In this document: in pieces, positions 44,249 to 52,470 of the stretch
How positions within the stretch are numbered: the stretch's first letter is position 1
How the letters are laid out: the number at the start of each line of letters is the position of its first letter
NCBI RefSeq assembly: GCF_030406775.1
Contig: NZ_CP129119.1
Coordinates: 1,460,001 to 1,524,000, forward strand
From: Sporosarcina trichiuri
Lineage (GTDB): Bacteria > Bacillota > Bacilli > Bacillales_A > Planococcaceae
Length of the DNA: 64,000 bases
Direction of reading: 5' to 3'
Notes under the pieces: generated by a model
Told to the model about the DNA's origin: nothing
The model's input: the letters and a program-made list of their open reading frames with translations, nothing else
Databases searched by the model: none
Program-made: the position numbers and the translations under genes

Positions 44249-45619
44249 GATGTATTTCAATTTGCTGCCGTACGGCGGAAACGCAGCGCGCATCGGGATG
44301 GCTGTACTGCGATCCAGCATCGCCTTTTCATGGGTGAACACGTCGAAGCTCGCTTTTCCGTGATAATTTCCCATCCCTGACGAACCGATGCCGCCGAACG
44401 GGAGATGGATATTACCGACGTGCGAAATCGTATCGTTGATGCACCCGCCTCCGAATGGCAGCTGTTCCGTGAAGTAGCGGGCAGCCTGTTCGTTCTCCGT
44501 GAAGATATAGCCCGCGAGCGGTTTGGGGAGTTTCCGCATACGGCGGATCAGGTCACCCAGATTGTCATACATCAGCACAGGAAGGATGGGACCGAACAGC
44601 TCATCTTCCATGGAAGGGCTGTCGAAATCCGTATCGGCCAGAACGGTCGGCTCGATATACAGATCGGACCGGTCCGTGCGGCCGCCATAGCTGACGGACT
44701 GCCGTTCCTTCCCCAGGATGCCGTGCAGCCGGTCGAACTGCTTTTCATTGACAATCCGGCCATAATCATCGCTCGCCGACGCGTCTTTTCCGTAAAACCG
44801 GACGATCGCTTTCTCCAACTCACGCAAAAACGGTTCCCGGACGGACTGATGGACAGCGACATAATCAGGGGCGACGCACGTCTGGCCGGCATTGGAGAAC
44901 TTCCCCCAGGCGATCCGCTCAGCCGCGGTTTTCAGGTCGGCGGTCTGGTCCACGACTGCCGGGCTCTTGCCGCCAAGCTCCAGCGTAACCGGCGTCAGGC
45001 GTTCCGCTGCCGCTTTCATGACGACTTTTCCGACTGCGACACTTCCCGTGAAGAAGATGGAATCGAACGGCGCGTGAATCAGTGCGGATGTCTCCTCTTT
45101 CGCTCCTTCTGCGACCCGGATATAGTCAGGCGGGAAGGAGGACTCCAGGATTTCGCGGACGACCGCTGCCGTTCGGGGGGATGACTCGGAAGGTTTCGCG
45201 ACAATGCAGTTGCCGCCTGCGATCGCCCCGACGATCGGTTCCATGATGAGCTGGAACGGGTAATTGAACGGTCCGATGATCAGGACAGAACCATACGGCT
45301 CCCGCTCGACCCAGCTTTTGCCCGGCTGCAGATGGATCGGGGTCTTGGCGGCCTCCGGTTCCATCCACTCATCCAAGTTCTTCAGGACGTGTTTGATGCT
45401 CGACAGGACGAATCCGATTTCCGTGACGTACGCTTCGAACGGACTCTTCCGCAGGTCCTGGTAAAGCGCCTCCTCGATAGCCTTCTCCCGCGCTTCAATG
45501 GCTTCTTTCAGCCGGTTCAGCATCGCTTTCCGGAATCCGGCAGGACGGGTTGCCCCTGTAAAATAGAACTCGTGCTGCCGCTCGATCATCCGGCTGACAT
45601 CCGCGTCTGTGAAATTCAT
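44231..45619 (-). CDS. Aldehyde dehydrogenase (class 3 type, YwdH-like)
   Basis: 462 residues from ATG at 45619, which follows AAAGGGG; the longer open frame has no start signal. Catalytic Cys in SNAGQTCVAPDYV, general base Glu in LELGGKSPAVV, cofactor contact FTGSVAVGK. The C-terminal HLPFGGIGSSGMGNYHGKASFDVFTHEKA is of the class 3 (fatty or aromatic aldehyde) type and similar to B. subtilis YwdH. Substrate unknown; long-chain or toxic aldehydes are plausible. It has its own promoter and terminator. Confidence 0.9.
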   Translation of the reverse strand: MNFTDADVSRMIERQHEFYFTGATRPAGFRKAMLNRLKEAIEAREKAIEEALYQDLRKSPFEAYVTEIGFVLSSIKHVLKNLDEWMEPEAAKTPIHLQPGKSWVEREPYGSVLIIGPFNYPFQLIMEPIVGAIAGGNCIVAKPSESSPRTAAVVREILESSFPPDYIRVAEGAKEETSALIHAPFDSIFFTGSVAVGKVVMKAAAERLTPVTLELGGKSPAVVDQTADLKTAAERIAWGKFSNAGQTCVAPDYVAVHQSVREPFLRELEKAIVRFYGKDASASDDYGRIVNEKQFDRLHGILGKERQSVSYGGRTDRSDLYIEPTVLADTDFDSPSMEDELFGPILPVLMYDNLGDLIRRMRKLPKPLAGYIFTENEQAARYFTEQLPFGGGCINDTISHVGNIHLPFGGIGSSGMGNYHGKASFDVFTHEKAMLDRSTAIPMRAAFPPYGSKLKYIKPLIK

Positions 45620-45701
45620 GACTGCCACCCCTTTTCCAGAATGTTTCCTCCATCTTACCGGGAACGGAGCGCCTGCGCAAAAATTCCGTACTGTCCCGAC
45701 A

Positions 45702-45730
45702 CTAATATCAAAAATCGATTCAGCTGTCAA
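45702..45730 (-). promoter_or_regulatory. Promoter of the aldehyde dehydrogenase gene
   Basis: TTGACA (45730-45725), 17-base spacer, TATTAG (45707-45702) on the minus strand, about 83 bases ahead of the start. Confidence 0.6.
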
Positions 45731-45876
45731 TGACTCGAAAGGTACCCTTTCGGTCCGCATAAGTTCCGACAAAATACGCAGGTTATCAGGCGGTGCCGAA
45801 TCATATACTGACAATATCAGCAGGCCGGCAGCCGGACAGACGGCAGCGGGACTAATGACATGATTTTAGCGAACAC

Positions 45877-45903
45877 GTTTTAAGCATTCCGCCGTTGGGG
45901 TAA
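45877..45903 (+). promoter_or_regulatory. Sigma-B-type promoter of the 47-residue protein
   Basis: GTTTTA (45877-45882) and GGGTAA (45898-45903) separated by 15 bases fit the general stress consensus GTTTAA-N12-15-GGGTAT. There is no sigma-A pair in the same place. It lies 43 bases ahead of the ATG. Confidence 0.55.
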
Positions 45904-45945
45904 AGACAGCATACAAGCAGCCACAACTAAAAGGAGGAACTACAC

Positions 45946-46089
45946 ATGACAGCTACAGACACTTGGTGGGAAACGATCTTCGCAGGAAACTTGGAAATCG
46001 GACTGGATAAAGCACGGATGGACGAATTGGAAGAAGAGCATTTCCTCTATTTCAGAGACGAAGAAATCGACCACGAGGCAATGAACTGA
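45946..46089 (+). CDS. Small acidic protein, probable general stress gene
   Basis: 47 residues, with AAAGGAGGA ahead of ATG 45946. The sequence (MTATDTWWETIFAGNLEIG, then a helix rich in Glu and Asp ending EEIDHEAMN) has about 15 acidic residues and a Trp-Trp pair. Too short to show a known fold; I recognise no named family. The sigma-B-like promoter, strong ribosome site and dedicated terminator argue for a real gene. Confidence 0.75.
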   Translation: MTATDTWWETIFAGNLEIGLDKARMDELEEEHFLYFRDEEIDHEAMN

Positions 46090-46140
46090 TTTTGACAGCG
46101 ACCTTCATGCAGGGGACCTATGTAAAAGATCCAGGTACAT

Positions 46141-46187
46141 AAAACAGCTTTTCTTTTCGCATCACGGAAAAAGAAAAGCTGTTTTTA
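46141..46187. terminator. Bidirectional terminator
   Basis: AAAACAGCTTTTCTTTT (46141-46157) pairs with AAAGAAAAGCTGTTTT (about 46170-46185), between the small acidic gene and alkA. Confidence 0.88.
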
Positions 46188-46210
46188 ATTTGGATGGCAT
46201 GGTGTACCGG

Positions 46211-47068
46211 TCAGCCGGCAGGCGCCTCGATGCTCCTCCATAAGTACAATGCCGCATAACTGAGATAAGGCGACCAATCCGGAAACCGGGCGAGGATTTC
46301 CTGCTGGGTCGGTTTTCGATCCAGGGCCCAAAGGGTTTTCAGCGCATTCTGCAATCCGACATCCGCCGCCGGGAAGAGATTCGGGCGTCCGAGACCGAAC
46401 ATGAGGAACCCCTGGGCCGTCCAGGGACCGATCCCCCTGAGAGCGGTCAGCGCAGAGGTCACCTCAGCATCCGTCTTGTGCCGCATCGATTCCAGATCGA
46501 TCGTTCCGTCGGCAATCGCTTGCGATAGGCCGATGACATACTCAGCCTTCCGTGTGCTGAACTGCAGCTCCCGGAGATCTGCGACTGTCAGCAACGCGGT
46601 CTGCTCCGGCGGCGGAAAACGCCAGACGCCGTCCTGCTGCAACCCGTATGTTTCCATGAATCGCATCAGCAGCACATTGGCGAACGAAAGATTGAGCTGC
46701 TGGTGGATGATACTTTTCACAAGTTCCCCGTACAGCGAAAAACTCCGGATGAGCGGCGTTCCTGCATGTACCGCAAATACCGGAACCAAGTCGGTATTTG
46801 CGAAATGGGCTGCGATGCCGTCGAGCGGTTCATCAAAATGAAAAACCCATCGGATATGTGCCAGCTGTTCTCCATTCAGCAGACCGCTGATCCGGAAAGA
46901 AGGCTCCCGGACAGTACCCGTCCCCTGTACAGTGACGAGATTCCCCTCTTCCATCGGAACCCTGACAAGACGCCCCTCCAAATCGACAGCATGCACCGGG
47001 TTGCCTGCGAGCCTTGCCAGCGCACTGTCGAAGTCGTAGGGGAACTTCAAATCGATTTCCACTGCCAT
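46211..47068 (-). CDS. alkA: DNA-3-methyladenine glycosylase II (AlkA type)
   Basis: 285 residues from ATG at 47068 (GGGAG upstream). It excises alkylated bases. Helix-hairpin-helix with the Gly-Asp motif: LRGIGPWTAQGFLMFGLGRPNLFPAADVGLQ, the Asp in AADVG being the catalytic one. An N-terminal AlkA_N-like region precedes it. It follows a small WYL gene after 31 bases, and the shared promoter carries a LexA box, so the gene should be part of the SOS response rather than the Ada response known for alkA elsewhere. Confidence 0.92.
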   Translation of the reverse strand: MAVEIDLKFPYDFDSALARLAGNPVHAVDLEGRLVRVPMEEGNLVTVQGTGTVREPSFRISGLLNGEQLAHIRWVFHFDEPLDGIAAHFANTDLVPVFAVHAGTPLIRSFSLYGELVKSIIHQQLNLSFANVLLMRFMETYGLQQDGVWRFPPPEQTALLTVADLRELQFSTRKAEYVIGLSQAIADGTIDLESMRHKTDAEVTSALTALRGIGPWTAQGFLMFGLGRPNLFPAADVGLQNALKTLWALDRKPTQQEILARFPDWSPYLSYAALYLWRSIEAPAG

Positions 47069-47099
47069 CGCCACTCACTCCCAAAAAGCTTCTATGACG

Positions 47100-47321
47100 C
47101 TACAATACCACTCTTTCCCCTTCGATAACAGGGAACAATGCGAGCACCCGGTCCATCAGGAAGGTGCGCTTCGCCTGGCGCATATGACAATATGCACGGA
47201 AAGAGACCTCCCCTGTCTGCAGCACCGTGACTGTCCGTTTCGTGCACTGCCCGTCTTTCGCCCGGTAGATCATCACCATGCGCTCCCCGTTCAGCATCGC
47301 TTTCTCAAGTTGAACCCGCAC
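47100..47321 (-). CDS. Single-domain WYL-like protein co-transcribed with alkA
   Basis: 73 residues from GTG at 47321, with GAGGAGG 9 bases upstream. The text MIYRAKDGQCTKRTVTVLQ ... FRAYCHMRQAKRTFLMDRVLALFP has the pattern of the WYL domain (aYC..R..RtF.ldRI). WYL domains are usually joined to a DNA-binding domain; here it is alone. WYL domains bind nucleic acid or nucleotides and are common in DNA-damage and phage-defence regulators, so a regulatory or sensing role next to alkA is plausible. Confidence 0.78.
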   Translation of the reverse strand: MRVQLEKAMLNGERMVMIYRAKDGQCTKRTVTVLQTGEVSFRAYCHMRQAKRTFLMDRVLALFPVIEGERVVL

Positions 47322-47346
47322 ATTCGTTCGCCTCCTCTTTCTTACG

Positions 47347-47375
47347 AGTATACCGAATGTACGTTCGTATGTAAA
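47347..47375 (-). promoter_or_regulatory. LexA-controlled promoter of the WYL-alkA operon
   Basis: On the minus strand TTTACA (47375-47370), exactly 17 bases, TATACT (47352-47347). The spacer contains CGAATGTACGTTCG (plus strand 47354-47367), matching the Gram-positive LexA/DinR box CGAACnnnnGTTCG at 9 of 10 fixed positions. An operator inside the spacer would block RNA polymerase until LexA is cleaved after DNA damage. Confidence 0.82.
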
Positions 47376-47444
47376 GAGAGGAAGGTCAGCTATGCCGAAA
47401 GAAATTTACAGATTGCAGGCTCCGGTCAGCAATACGTTTACGAA

Positions 47445-47490
47445 CACAAAAAAACAGACCCTAGGCATCCGGCCTAATAGGTCTGTTTTG
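47445..47490 (-). terminator. Terminator of tRNA-Val
   Basis: AAAACAGACC (47451-47460) pairs with GGTCTGTTTT (47480-47489), with a nested CCTAGGC/GGCCTAATAGG arm and an A run giving the T-tract on the minus strand. Confidence 0.87.
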
Positions 47491-47537
47491 GAGAAGTATC
47501 GTTGTTCCGACAATACTTCCGAGGGTTTGGCACCCAA

Positions 47538-47610
47538 TGATTCCGACTGGGCTCGAACCAGCGACCTCTACCCTGTCAAGGTAGCGCTCTCCCAGCTGAG
47601 CTACGGAATC
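47538..47610 (-). tRNA. tRNA-Val (anticodon GAC)
   Basis: 73 bases. Acceptor stem GATTCCG with CGGAATC, discriminator A, D-arm TAGCTCAGCTGGGAGAGCG, anticodon stem CTACC/GGTAG with loop TTGACAG (anticodon GAC), T-arm with GGTTCGAGCC. The 3' CCA is not encoded, as the next bases read TTG. It is a single tRNA gene with its own terminator, not part of a cluster. Confidence 0.95.
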
Positions 47611-47798
47611 GGGATTATGCAGTTGGCTCAACCGGCAGGTGTTTGAGGTAAACTGCCTGTCGCTAAGCACATTTATGATAATACCACGAGATTTCGAATG
47701 ACGCAATGCCTTTTTGCAAAATAATTTTCCGTCGGTCGTTTTTCCGCTCCTCCAGGCAGACCGGAGCATACACTGACAGTACATATATCCATATAGAG

Positions 47799-48089
47799 GT
47801 GATAGCGATCGTCAGTATTGATGATTTTGATTTCCTGGCAGCCGGTGAATCCGGGCAGGCCGCCAAGCTCGCCGTGTTCGGAAGTGTCGTCTCCCTGATC
47901 GGTGATGCGATAACGACATACGCAGCCGCTCTCGCAATCGAAGAACAGAAGCAGTCCCCTGATAACAGCGAATTGCTGCAGGAGATGCGGGAGCTGAAGC
48001 AGCAGCTCACCGCAATGAGCGAGGAGATGAGGCACTCGAGGGGAGCAGCGGACAGGGACCGTTCGGCAGGCAGCAATAGGCGCCTCTGA
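47799..48089 (+). CDS. Small membrane-associated protein with C-terminal coiled coil
   Basis: Up to 96 residues. The translation SIDDFDFLAAGESGQAAKLAVFGSVVSLIGDAITTYAAALAIEEQKQSPDN is followed by a helical region (LLQEMRELKQQLTAMSEEMRH) with heptads. The hydrophobic segment at AKLAVFGSVVSLIGDAITTYAAALA may be membrane-inserted. The start is uncertain: GTG 47799 is in frame but the nearest purine-rich stretch (GAGGTGA) overlaps it; a non-AUG start 9 bases later is conceivable. It ends before a strong terminator. Confidence 0.6.
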   Translation: MIAIVSIDDFDFLAAGESGQAAKLAVFGSVVSLIGDAITTYAAALAIEEQKQSPDNSELLQEMRELKQQLTAMSEEMRHSRGAADRDRSAGSNRRL

Positions 48090-48104
48090 ACGGTCCCCGT
48101 TTTC
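48055..48104. terminator. Terminator overlapping the end of the coiled-coil gene
   Basis: GGGACCGTTC (48055-48064) pairs with GAACGGTCCC (48088-48097) followed by CGTTTT; the left arm lies inside the coding sequence. Confidence 0.75.
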
Positions 48105-48106
48105 AA

Positions 48107-48532
48107 TTATTTGGACAGCTCGTCAAGCGCCAGTACTTTCAGTGACAGAAGTTCCTCCGGTGTCAGCCGGCTTTCCACTTTTTGAAGAAGTTCCTGTTGT
48201 TCTGCAGCGGTCATGCCGGACTGCGCTTGTTTCTGCATCTCCGCCAGCTCACTGACGCTGAATTTCTTCAGTACTGTGCGGGTGGCCTGTTCCTTTGTCT
48301 TGATAGGCAGTTTGCTCCGGTCTGCGGTTTTTGCGTCCTGCAGATAGGACTGGACGTCCGGATTGCTGTTCAGCTCCGCTTTCACGGAATCGAGCTGTCC
48401 AGATGTTTCCAGCTGGCTGGTCACTTCATTCATCGCTTTGTCGGCCAGCCAATTGGTGCCGAAGTAATAGGCTGCGGCGATGACAATAGCAAATAGGACG
48501 AGGACAGTGAATAACCTTCTGATCCATTTCAC
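48107..48532 (-). CDS. Membrane-anchored helical protein of unknown function
   Basis: 141 residues. One N-terminal membrane helix (LFTVLVLFAIVIAAAYYFGTNWL, about residues 7-29) then an external, all-helical part (VTSQLETSGQLDSVKAELNSNPDVQSYLQD and TPEELLSLKVLALDELSK at the end). It resembles small conserved Bacillales membrane proteins without assigned function. No operon partner. Confidence 0.75.
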   Translation of the reverse strand: MKWIRRLFTVLVLFAIVIAAAYYFGTNWLADKAMNEVTSQLETSGQLDSVKAELNSNPDVQSYLQDAKTADRSKLPIKTKEQATRTVLKKFSVSELAEMQKQAQSGMTAAEQQELLQKVESRLTPEELLSLKVLALDELSK

Positions 48533-48629
48533 GGGTTTGTTCCTCCTTCTTCTTCTTGTATAACCAGACGTGTACCGTACTGATTAGTTTCAAAACACCC
48601 GCCCGATACGAGTATCAGACGGGTGTTAG

Positions 48630-50660
48630 TCATACGGTCAGTGCTTTCTGTTTGTTCTTCGAGATCAGCTGGATCGCGAACAGGATGATGAACAGCGCTA
48701 GACCGATGAAGTCGGTGTTCGTCTCCGGATAGATGAGCATCATGCCGGTCGCCGCCGTGATGATCCGTTCAATCCAATTGAGTTTGCGGTACCAGTATCC
48801 GATCAGCGCCGCTCCGATCGCGATCATGCCGACGATGGCGGTGGCGGTCACCCATATGATCTCCCACACACTCGCATCGATCATCAGCATCGCCGGATTG
48901 AAGACGAACATATACGGGATGATGAATGCCGCAATGGCGAGTTTTGCTGACGTGACCCCGGTCTTGATCGGGTCCCCGCCCGAGATACCGGAAGCAGCGA
49001 AGGCCGCGAGCGCAACAGGCGGCGTGATGTCCGCGATGATGCCGAAGTAGAACACGAACAAGTGCGCTGAAATCGCCACGACGACCGGTACGGGTGCGTT
49101 CGGAGTATCCAGCATCAGCAGGGTGATGATCGCCGGTGCAGCGATTGTCGACGTGATGACATAGTTCGCTGTCGTCGGCGATCCCATGCCGAGAACGATT
49201 GCCGCGAACATCGTGAAGATGAGCGTCAGCAGGATATTTCCTCCGGCTGCGCTGACGAGGCCGTTCGCGAGGCTGAGCCCAAGTCCGGTTTTCACAACGA
49301 CACCGACGATGATACCGGCACATGCGGTAGCCGCAGCGACGGCCAGCGCTGTACGTGCACCGTCGACAAGCGCCTGGATGATATCCTTGAAACCGAGGCG
49401 CGTCTCTTTATTGAAGGCACTGACGATCAATGTCAGCACGATACCGAGCAATGCCGCTTTCATCGTGGGGATCCCGAGCAGCAGGAACACGATGATACCG
49501 ATGATCGGCAGCAGCAGGTAGATTTTTTTCAGCGTCTCTTTCCGGTTCGGAATCTCTTCAGGACGCATGCCCTGCAGGCCGACACGCTTCGCTTCGAAGT
49601 GGGTCATGATCCAGATCCCTGTGAAATACAGCAGTGCCGGGATGGCGGCTGCTTTTGCAATTTCCCAATAGGTGACCCCGCCGATGAATTCAACCATCAG
49701 GAAGGCGGCAGCTCCCATGATCGGCGGCATGATCTGTCCGCCTGTCGATGCGGCTGCTTCGACGCCGCCTGCGAATTCCTTGCGGTAGCCGAGCTTTTTC
49801 ATCATCGGGATCGTATAGGAACCGGACCCGACGACGTTCGCAACAGAACTTCCGGAAATCGTCCCCTGCAGGGCACTCGAGAAGATTGCAACCTTCGCCG
49901 GTCCGCCTGTCAGTTTTCCTGCGAGGACGACTGCCAGGTCATTGAAGTAGTTCCCGACCCCTGTCTTGACGAGGAATGCCCCGAACAGCAGGAACACGAA
50001 GATGAATGTCGCCGACACGCTGATCGGAGTTCCGAGGATCCCGTCCGTCGTGAAGAACATGAGCTGGACGAGATTATCCAGGTTCTGCCCGCGGTGGGCG
50101 AGGAAGCCCGGGAAGTACGGTCCGAAAAACGCATAGACGAGGAAGACTGCCGAAATGATTGTGATCGGCAGGCCGACTGCCCGCCGTGCCGCTTCCATTG
50201 TCAGCAATACGGCCAGTGTGCCGACGATCAGGTCGAGATCGGACACACGGCCTACGCGCAGGACAAGTTCGTCCATGTTGAGCGGCCAATAGAGTCCGAC
50301 GCCGATTGCCAGAAGTGACAGTATCACATCATAGAACGGCACTTTGTTACGCCGTACGCCACCTTTCTTCGTAGCAGGGAACAGCAGGAAGATCAGGGAC
50401 AGCGCGAACCCTAAGTGGATGGAGCGCTGGATATAAGCCGTGAACGGTGTTCCGATAGATGTATAGAGCTGGAATAACGAAAATGCGAGCAGACCGAAGA
50501 ATACGACTTTGCCGAGCAGGCCGGCCAAATTTCTCGTATTCGACTCCGGGTCAAATTTCTGCAGCAGTTCGAGCTGTTCTTCTTCCGTCAGCGTGTCGAA
50601 CCGCTCGTCGTTCGGATCGGTGATCGGATCTGCTTTTTTCTGTTTAGTACGCTTTGCCAT
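48630..50660 (-). CDS. TRAP transporter fused permease (TAXI type)
   Basis: 676 residues, a fusion of the small (DctQ) and large (DctM) membrane subunits as is usual for TAXI-type TRAP systems. It starts after an N-terminal soluble stretch of about 55 residues, then roughly 18 membrane helices with DctM motifs such as GTISGSSVANVVGSGSYTIPMMKKLGY and GMGSPTTANYVITSTIAAPAI. It uses an ion gradient to import small organic acids handed over by the binding protein encoded two genes upstream. AAAGGAG site; overlaps the DUF1850 gene by 17 bases. Confidence 0.93.
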   Translation of the reverse strand: MAKRTKQKKADPITDPNDERFDTLTEEEQLELLQKFDPESNTRNLAGLLGKVVFFGLLAFSLFQLYTSIGTPFTAYIQRSIHLGFALSLIFLLFPATKKGGVRRNKVPFYDVILSLLAIGVGLYWPLNMDELVLRVGRVSDLDLIVGTLAVLLTMEAARRAVGLPITIISAVFLVYAFFGPYFPGFLAHRGQNLDNLVQLMFFTTDGILGTPISVSATFIFVFLLFGAFLVKTGVGNYFNDLAVVLAGKLTGGPAKVAIFSSALQGTISGSSVANVVGSGSYTIPMMKKLGYRKEFAGGVEAAASTGGQIMPPIMGAAAFLMVEFIGGVTYWEIAKAAAIPALLYFTGIWIMTHFEAKRVGLQGMRPEEIPNRKETLKKIYLLLPIIGIIVFLLLGIPTMKAALLGIVLTLIVSAFNKETRLGFKDIIQALVDGARTALAVAAATACAGIIVGVVVKTGLGLSLANGLVSAAGGNILLTLIFTMFAAIVLGMGSPTTANYVITSTIAAPAIITLLMLDTPNAPVPVVVAISAHLFVFYFGIIADITPPVALAAFAASGISGGDPIKTGVTSAKLAIAAFIIPYMFVFNPAMLMIDASVWEIIWVTATAIVGMIAIGAALIGYWYRKLNWIERIITAATGMMLIYPETNTDFIGLALFIILFAIQLISKNKQKALTV

Positions 50661-51174
50661 TCAGCCTGGCTCCTTTCCATAGTTCATATAACGTTAATTT
50701 TTCCACACGGAATTCGTACGAATGGCCGCGTGCCAGCACGGATTTCAAATCCGTCTCTTTCCCCTGATAGCGGAACGCCAATTGGGCATCCACGTCTCCG
50801 ACATATAATATGAACGAATCGATCACTTTGTCTTCATATGTAAGTGTGTATATGCCATCTTCTGTTACAGACAGTGACTCGCCTTCTTCTGCATATGCAG
50901 GAAGACCGATTCCGACGTCTTCGTACTGCATCGTCAGGAAACGGATGGACCCATCAGACTGCAAATTGTATGTTTCAAACACATTCGTCAGGAAGATCGA
51001 GTGGACGTAGCGGATCTGGAATTCCGTTTCATCGCCAACCGGCGCATACACGATCTCCGGATGCTCTGTCCTCGTTTCCGTGAAGGTGAATGCCTGTTTG
51101 ACAGGCAGGTTCCAGACAGCGAGTCCTGCCAGCAGTAATACGGTCAGACCGAGCGGGATCATCCATTTTTTCAT
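50644..51174 (-). CDS. DUF1850-family protein of the TAXI-TRAP operon
   Basis: 176 residues with one N-terminal membrane helix (WMIPLGLTVLLLAGLAVW) and the rest extracytoplasmic. The sequence RYVHSIFLTNVFETYNL is the DUF1850 hallmark. DUF1850 genes are regularly found between TAXI-type binding protein and permease genes, but a role has not been established. Confidence 0.85.
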   Translation of the reverse strand: MKKWMIPLGLTVLLLAGLAVWNLPVKQAFTFTETRTEHPEIVYAPVGDETEFQIRYVHSIFLTNVFETYNLQSDGSIRFLTMQYEDVGIGLPAYAEEGESLSVTEDGIYTLTYEDKVIDSFILYVGDVDAQLAFRYQGKETDLKSVLARGHSYEFRVEKLTLYELWKGARLNGKAY

Positions 51175-51213
51175 CCGCTCACCTCTTTGGAATCCGTTTC
51201 CGGAATGACGAAT

Positions 51214-51247
51214 GGGACGGCAGAAGCAGCTTTCGCCTCACCGTCCC
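51214..51247 (-). terminator. Hairpin between the TAXI binding protein gene and DUF1850
   Basis: GGGACGG (51214-51220) pairs with CCGTCCC (51241-51247), with a 20-base loop that can pair internally. No T-tract follows on the minus strand, so it is more likely an mRNA 3' stabiliser that raises binding-protein yield than a full terminator. Confidence 0.5.
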
Positions 51248-51261
51248 GTCACGACATCCGA

Positions 51262-52257
51262 TTATTTTTTCACTTCATCGAAATACTTCTGTGCACCCGG
51301 GTGAACCGGTATGCCGATTCCATCGAGCCCGGTTTCAGCCTTGATCAGCTTTCCTTTTGCATGCTGCAGCTTCGAAGCGTTATCGTAGACCGCTTTCGTG
51401 ATTTCATATGCCAGGTCTTCCGGCACGTCGTTCTTGATCGCAAGCATCGCCCCTACAGATACTGTCGGTGTGTCTTTCTCAAGGCCGTATGTTCCGGCCG
51501 GAATCACTTCTTTTGCATAATACTGGTATTTGCTGATCAGTTCATCCGCTTTGTCGTCTTCTACCGGCACGACAAACACTTTCGCTACTGCATTCAGTCC
51601 TTCAACAGCTCCTGTCGGTGTACCGGCAGTGATGAACGCTGCATCAATCTGGCCTGCCTGCAGGCTTTCCTGGGACTCCCCGAAGTCGAGGTTCTGCGGC
51701 TTGATATCATCCATTGACAACCCGTGGATTTCCAGGAGTTGTTCTGCGTTCGCATACGTACCGGATCCCGGTGCGCCGACGGACACTTTCTTGCCTTTCA
51801 GATCGTCGAATGTTTTGATACCTGTCTTATCCAGAGTGATCAGCTGAACAGTTTCCGGATAGAGTGCGCCGAGTGCAGAGACGTTATCGACTTTGTCGCC
51901 TTCGAACATCATTTTGCCTTCAGTCGCATAGTACGCGATATCGGTCTGGACGAATGCGATTTCCGCATCTCCATCTTTCAGTGCCGTCATGTTGGCTGCC
52001 GATGCCTGTGAGACTTCAGCAGACGTTTTGACGCCTGTATCTTTTTCAATGTTCTCCGCAATCGCGCCGCCGAGTGCATAATACGTCCCCTGCGTGCCGC
52101 CTGTCAGCAGGCTGAGGAACTTGTAGTCCTTGCCGCTGTCCGAGTCTCCGCCTTTAGCGTCTCCATCTTTCGCATCCTCTTTGTCGGACCCGCATGCAGC
52201 CAGCGCCATGACAGCGACCAGCATCAATGCGATGAGACCAAATAATTTCTTTTTCAT
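51262..52257 (-). CDS. TAXI-family TRAP transporter solute-binding lipoprotein
   Basis: 331 residues. Lipobox ALAAC with Cys at about residue 22, then a Gly/Asp/Ser/Lys-rich linker and the TAXI fold beginning YKFLSLLTGGTQGTYYALGGAIAENI, a signature of the family. Residues LKDGDAEIAFVQTDIAYYA are also typical. It captures the substrate (glutamate-like or other carboxylate; not determinable) for the permease. First gene of the three-gene operon; promoter and cre site upstream. Confidence 0.93.
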   Translation of the reverse strand: MKKKLFGLIALMLVAVMALAACGSDKEDAKDGDAKGGDSDSGKDYKFLSLLTGGTQGTYYALGGAIAENIEKDTGVKTSAEVSQASAANMTALKDGDAEIAFVQTDIAYYATEGKMMFEGDKVDNVSALGALYPETVQLITLDKTGIKTFDDLKGKKVSVGAPGSGTYANAEQLLEIHGLSMDDIKPQNLDFGESQESLQAGQIDAAFITAGTPTGAVEGLNAVAKVFVVPVEDDKADELISKYQYYAKEVIPAGTYGLEKDTPTVSVGAMLAIKNDVPEDLAYEITKAVYDNASKLQHAKGKLIKAETGLDGIGIPVHPGAQKYFDEVKK

Positions 52258-52296
52258 TCAATGACCCCCTATTTCTCTAGTAGTTCGGTAAACTCT

Positions 52297-52327
52297 ATAA
52301 TAGCATGTAAGCGGGTTCAATTGTCAA
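52297..52327 (-). promoter_or_regulatory. Promoter of the TAXI-TRAP operon
   Basis: A perfect TTGACA (52327-52322) and TATTAT (52302-52297) on the minus strand; the 19-base spacer is longer than optimal, so help from an activator is possible. Confidence 0.5.
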
Positions 52328-52351
52328 TATTTTTCAGAACATAATAATAGT

Positions 52352-52365
52352 TGAAACCGTTTTCA
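52352..52365. promoter_or_regulatory. CcpA cre site upstream of the TAXI-TRAP promoter
   Basis: TGAAACCGTTTTCA fits the cre consensus TGWAANCGNTNWCA at every position. Its centre lies about 31 bases upstream of the -35, a location often used for CcpA-dependent activation, though repression is also possible. Confidence 0.75.
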
Positions 52366-52470
52366 TTCTGAATACAGAAAAAATCATTGCCCGATTGACG
52401 GAAACAATGATCTTTCGCTGTATGGTGCTTATACTATTTCTTCTATCTCTTCATTAAATATAATCCCTTT

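Noticed and set aside
47392..47646. Plus-strand frame across tRNA-Val
   Set aside because: The frame is the reverse complement of the tRNA and its terminator.
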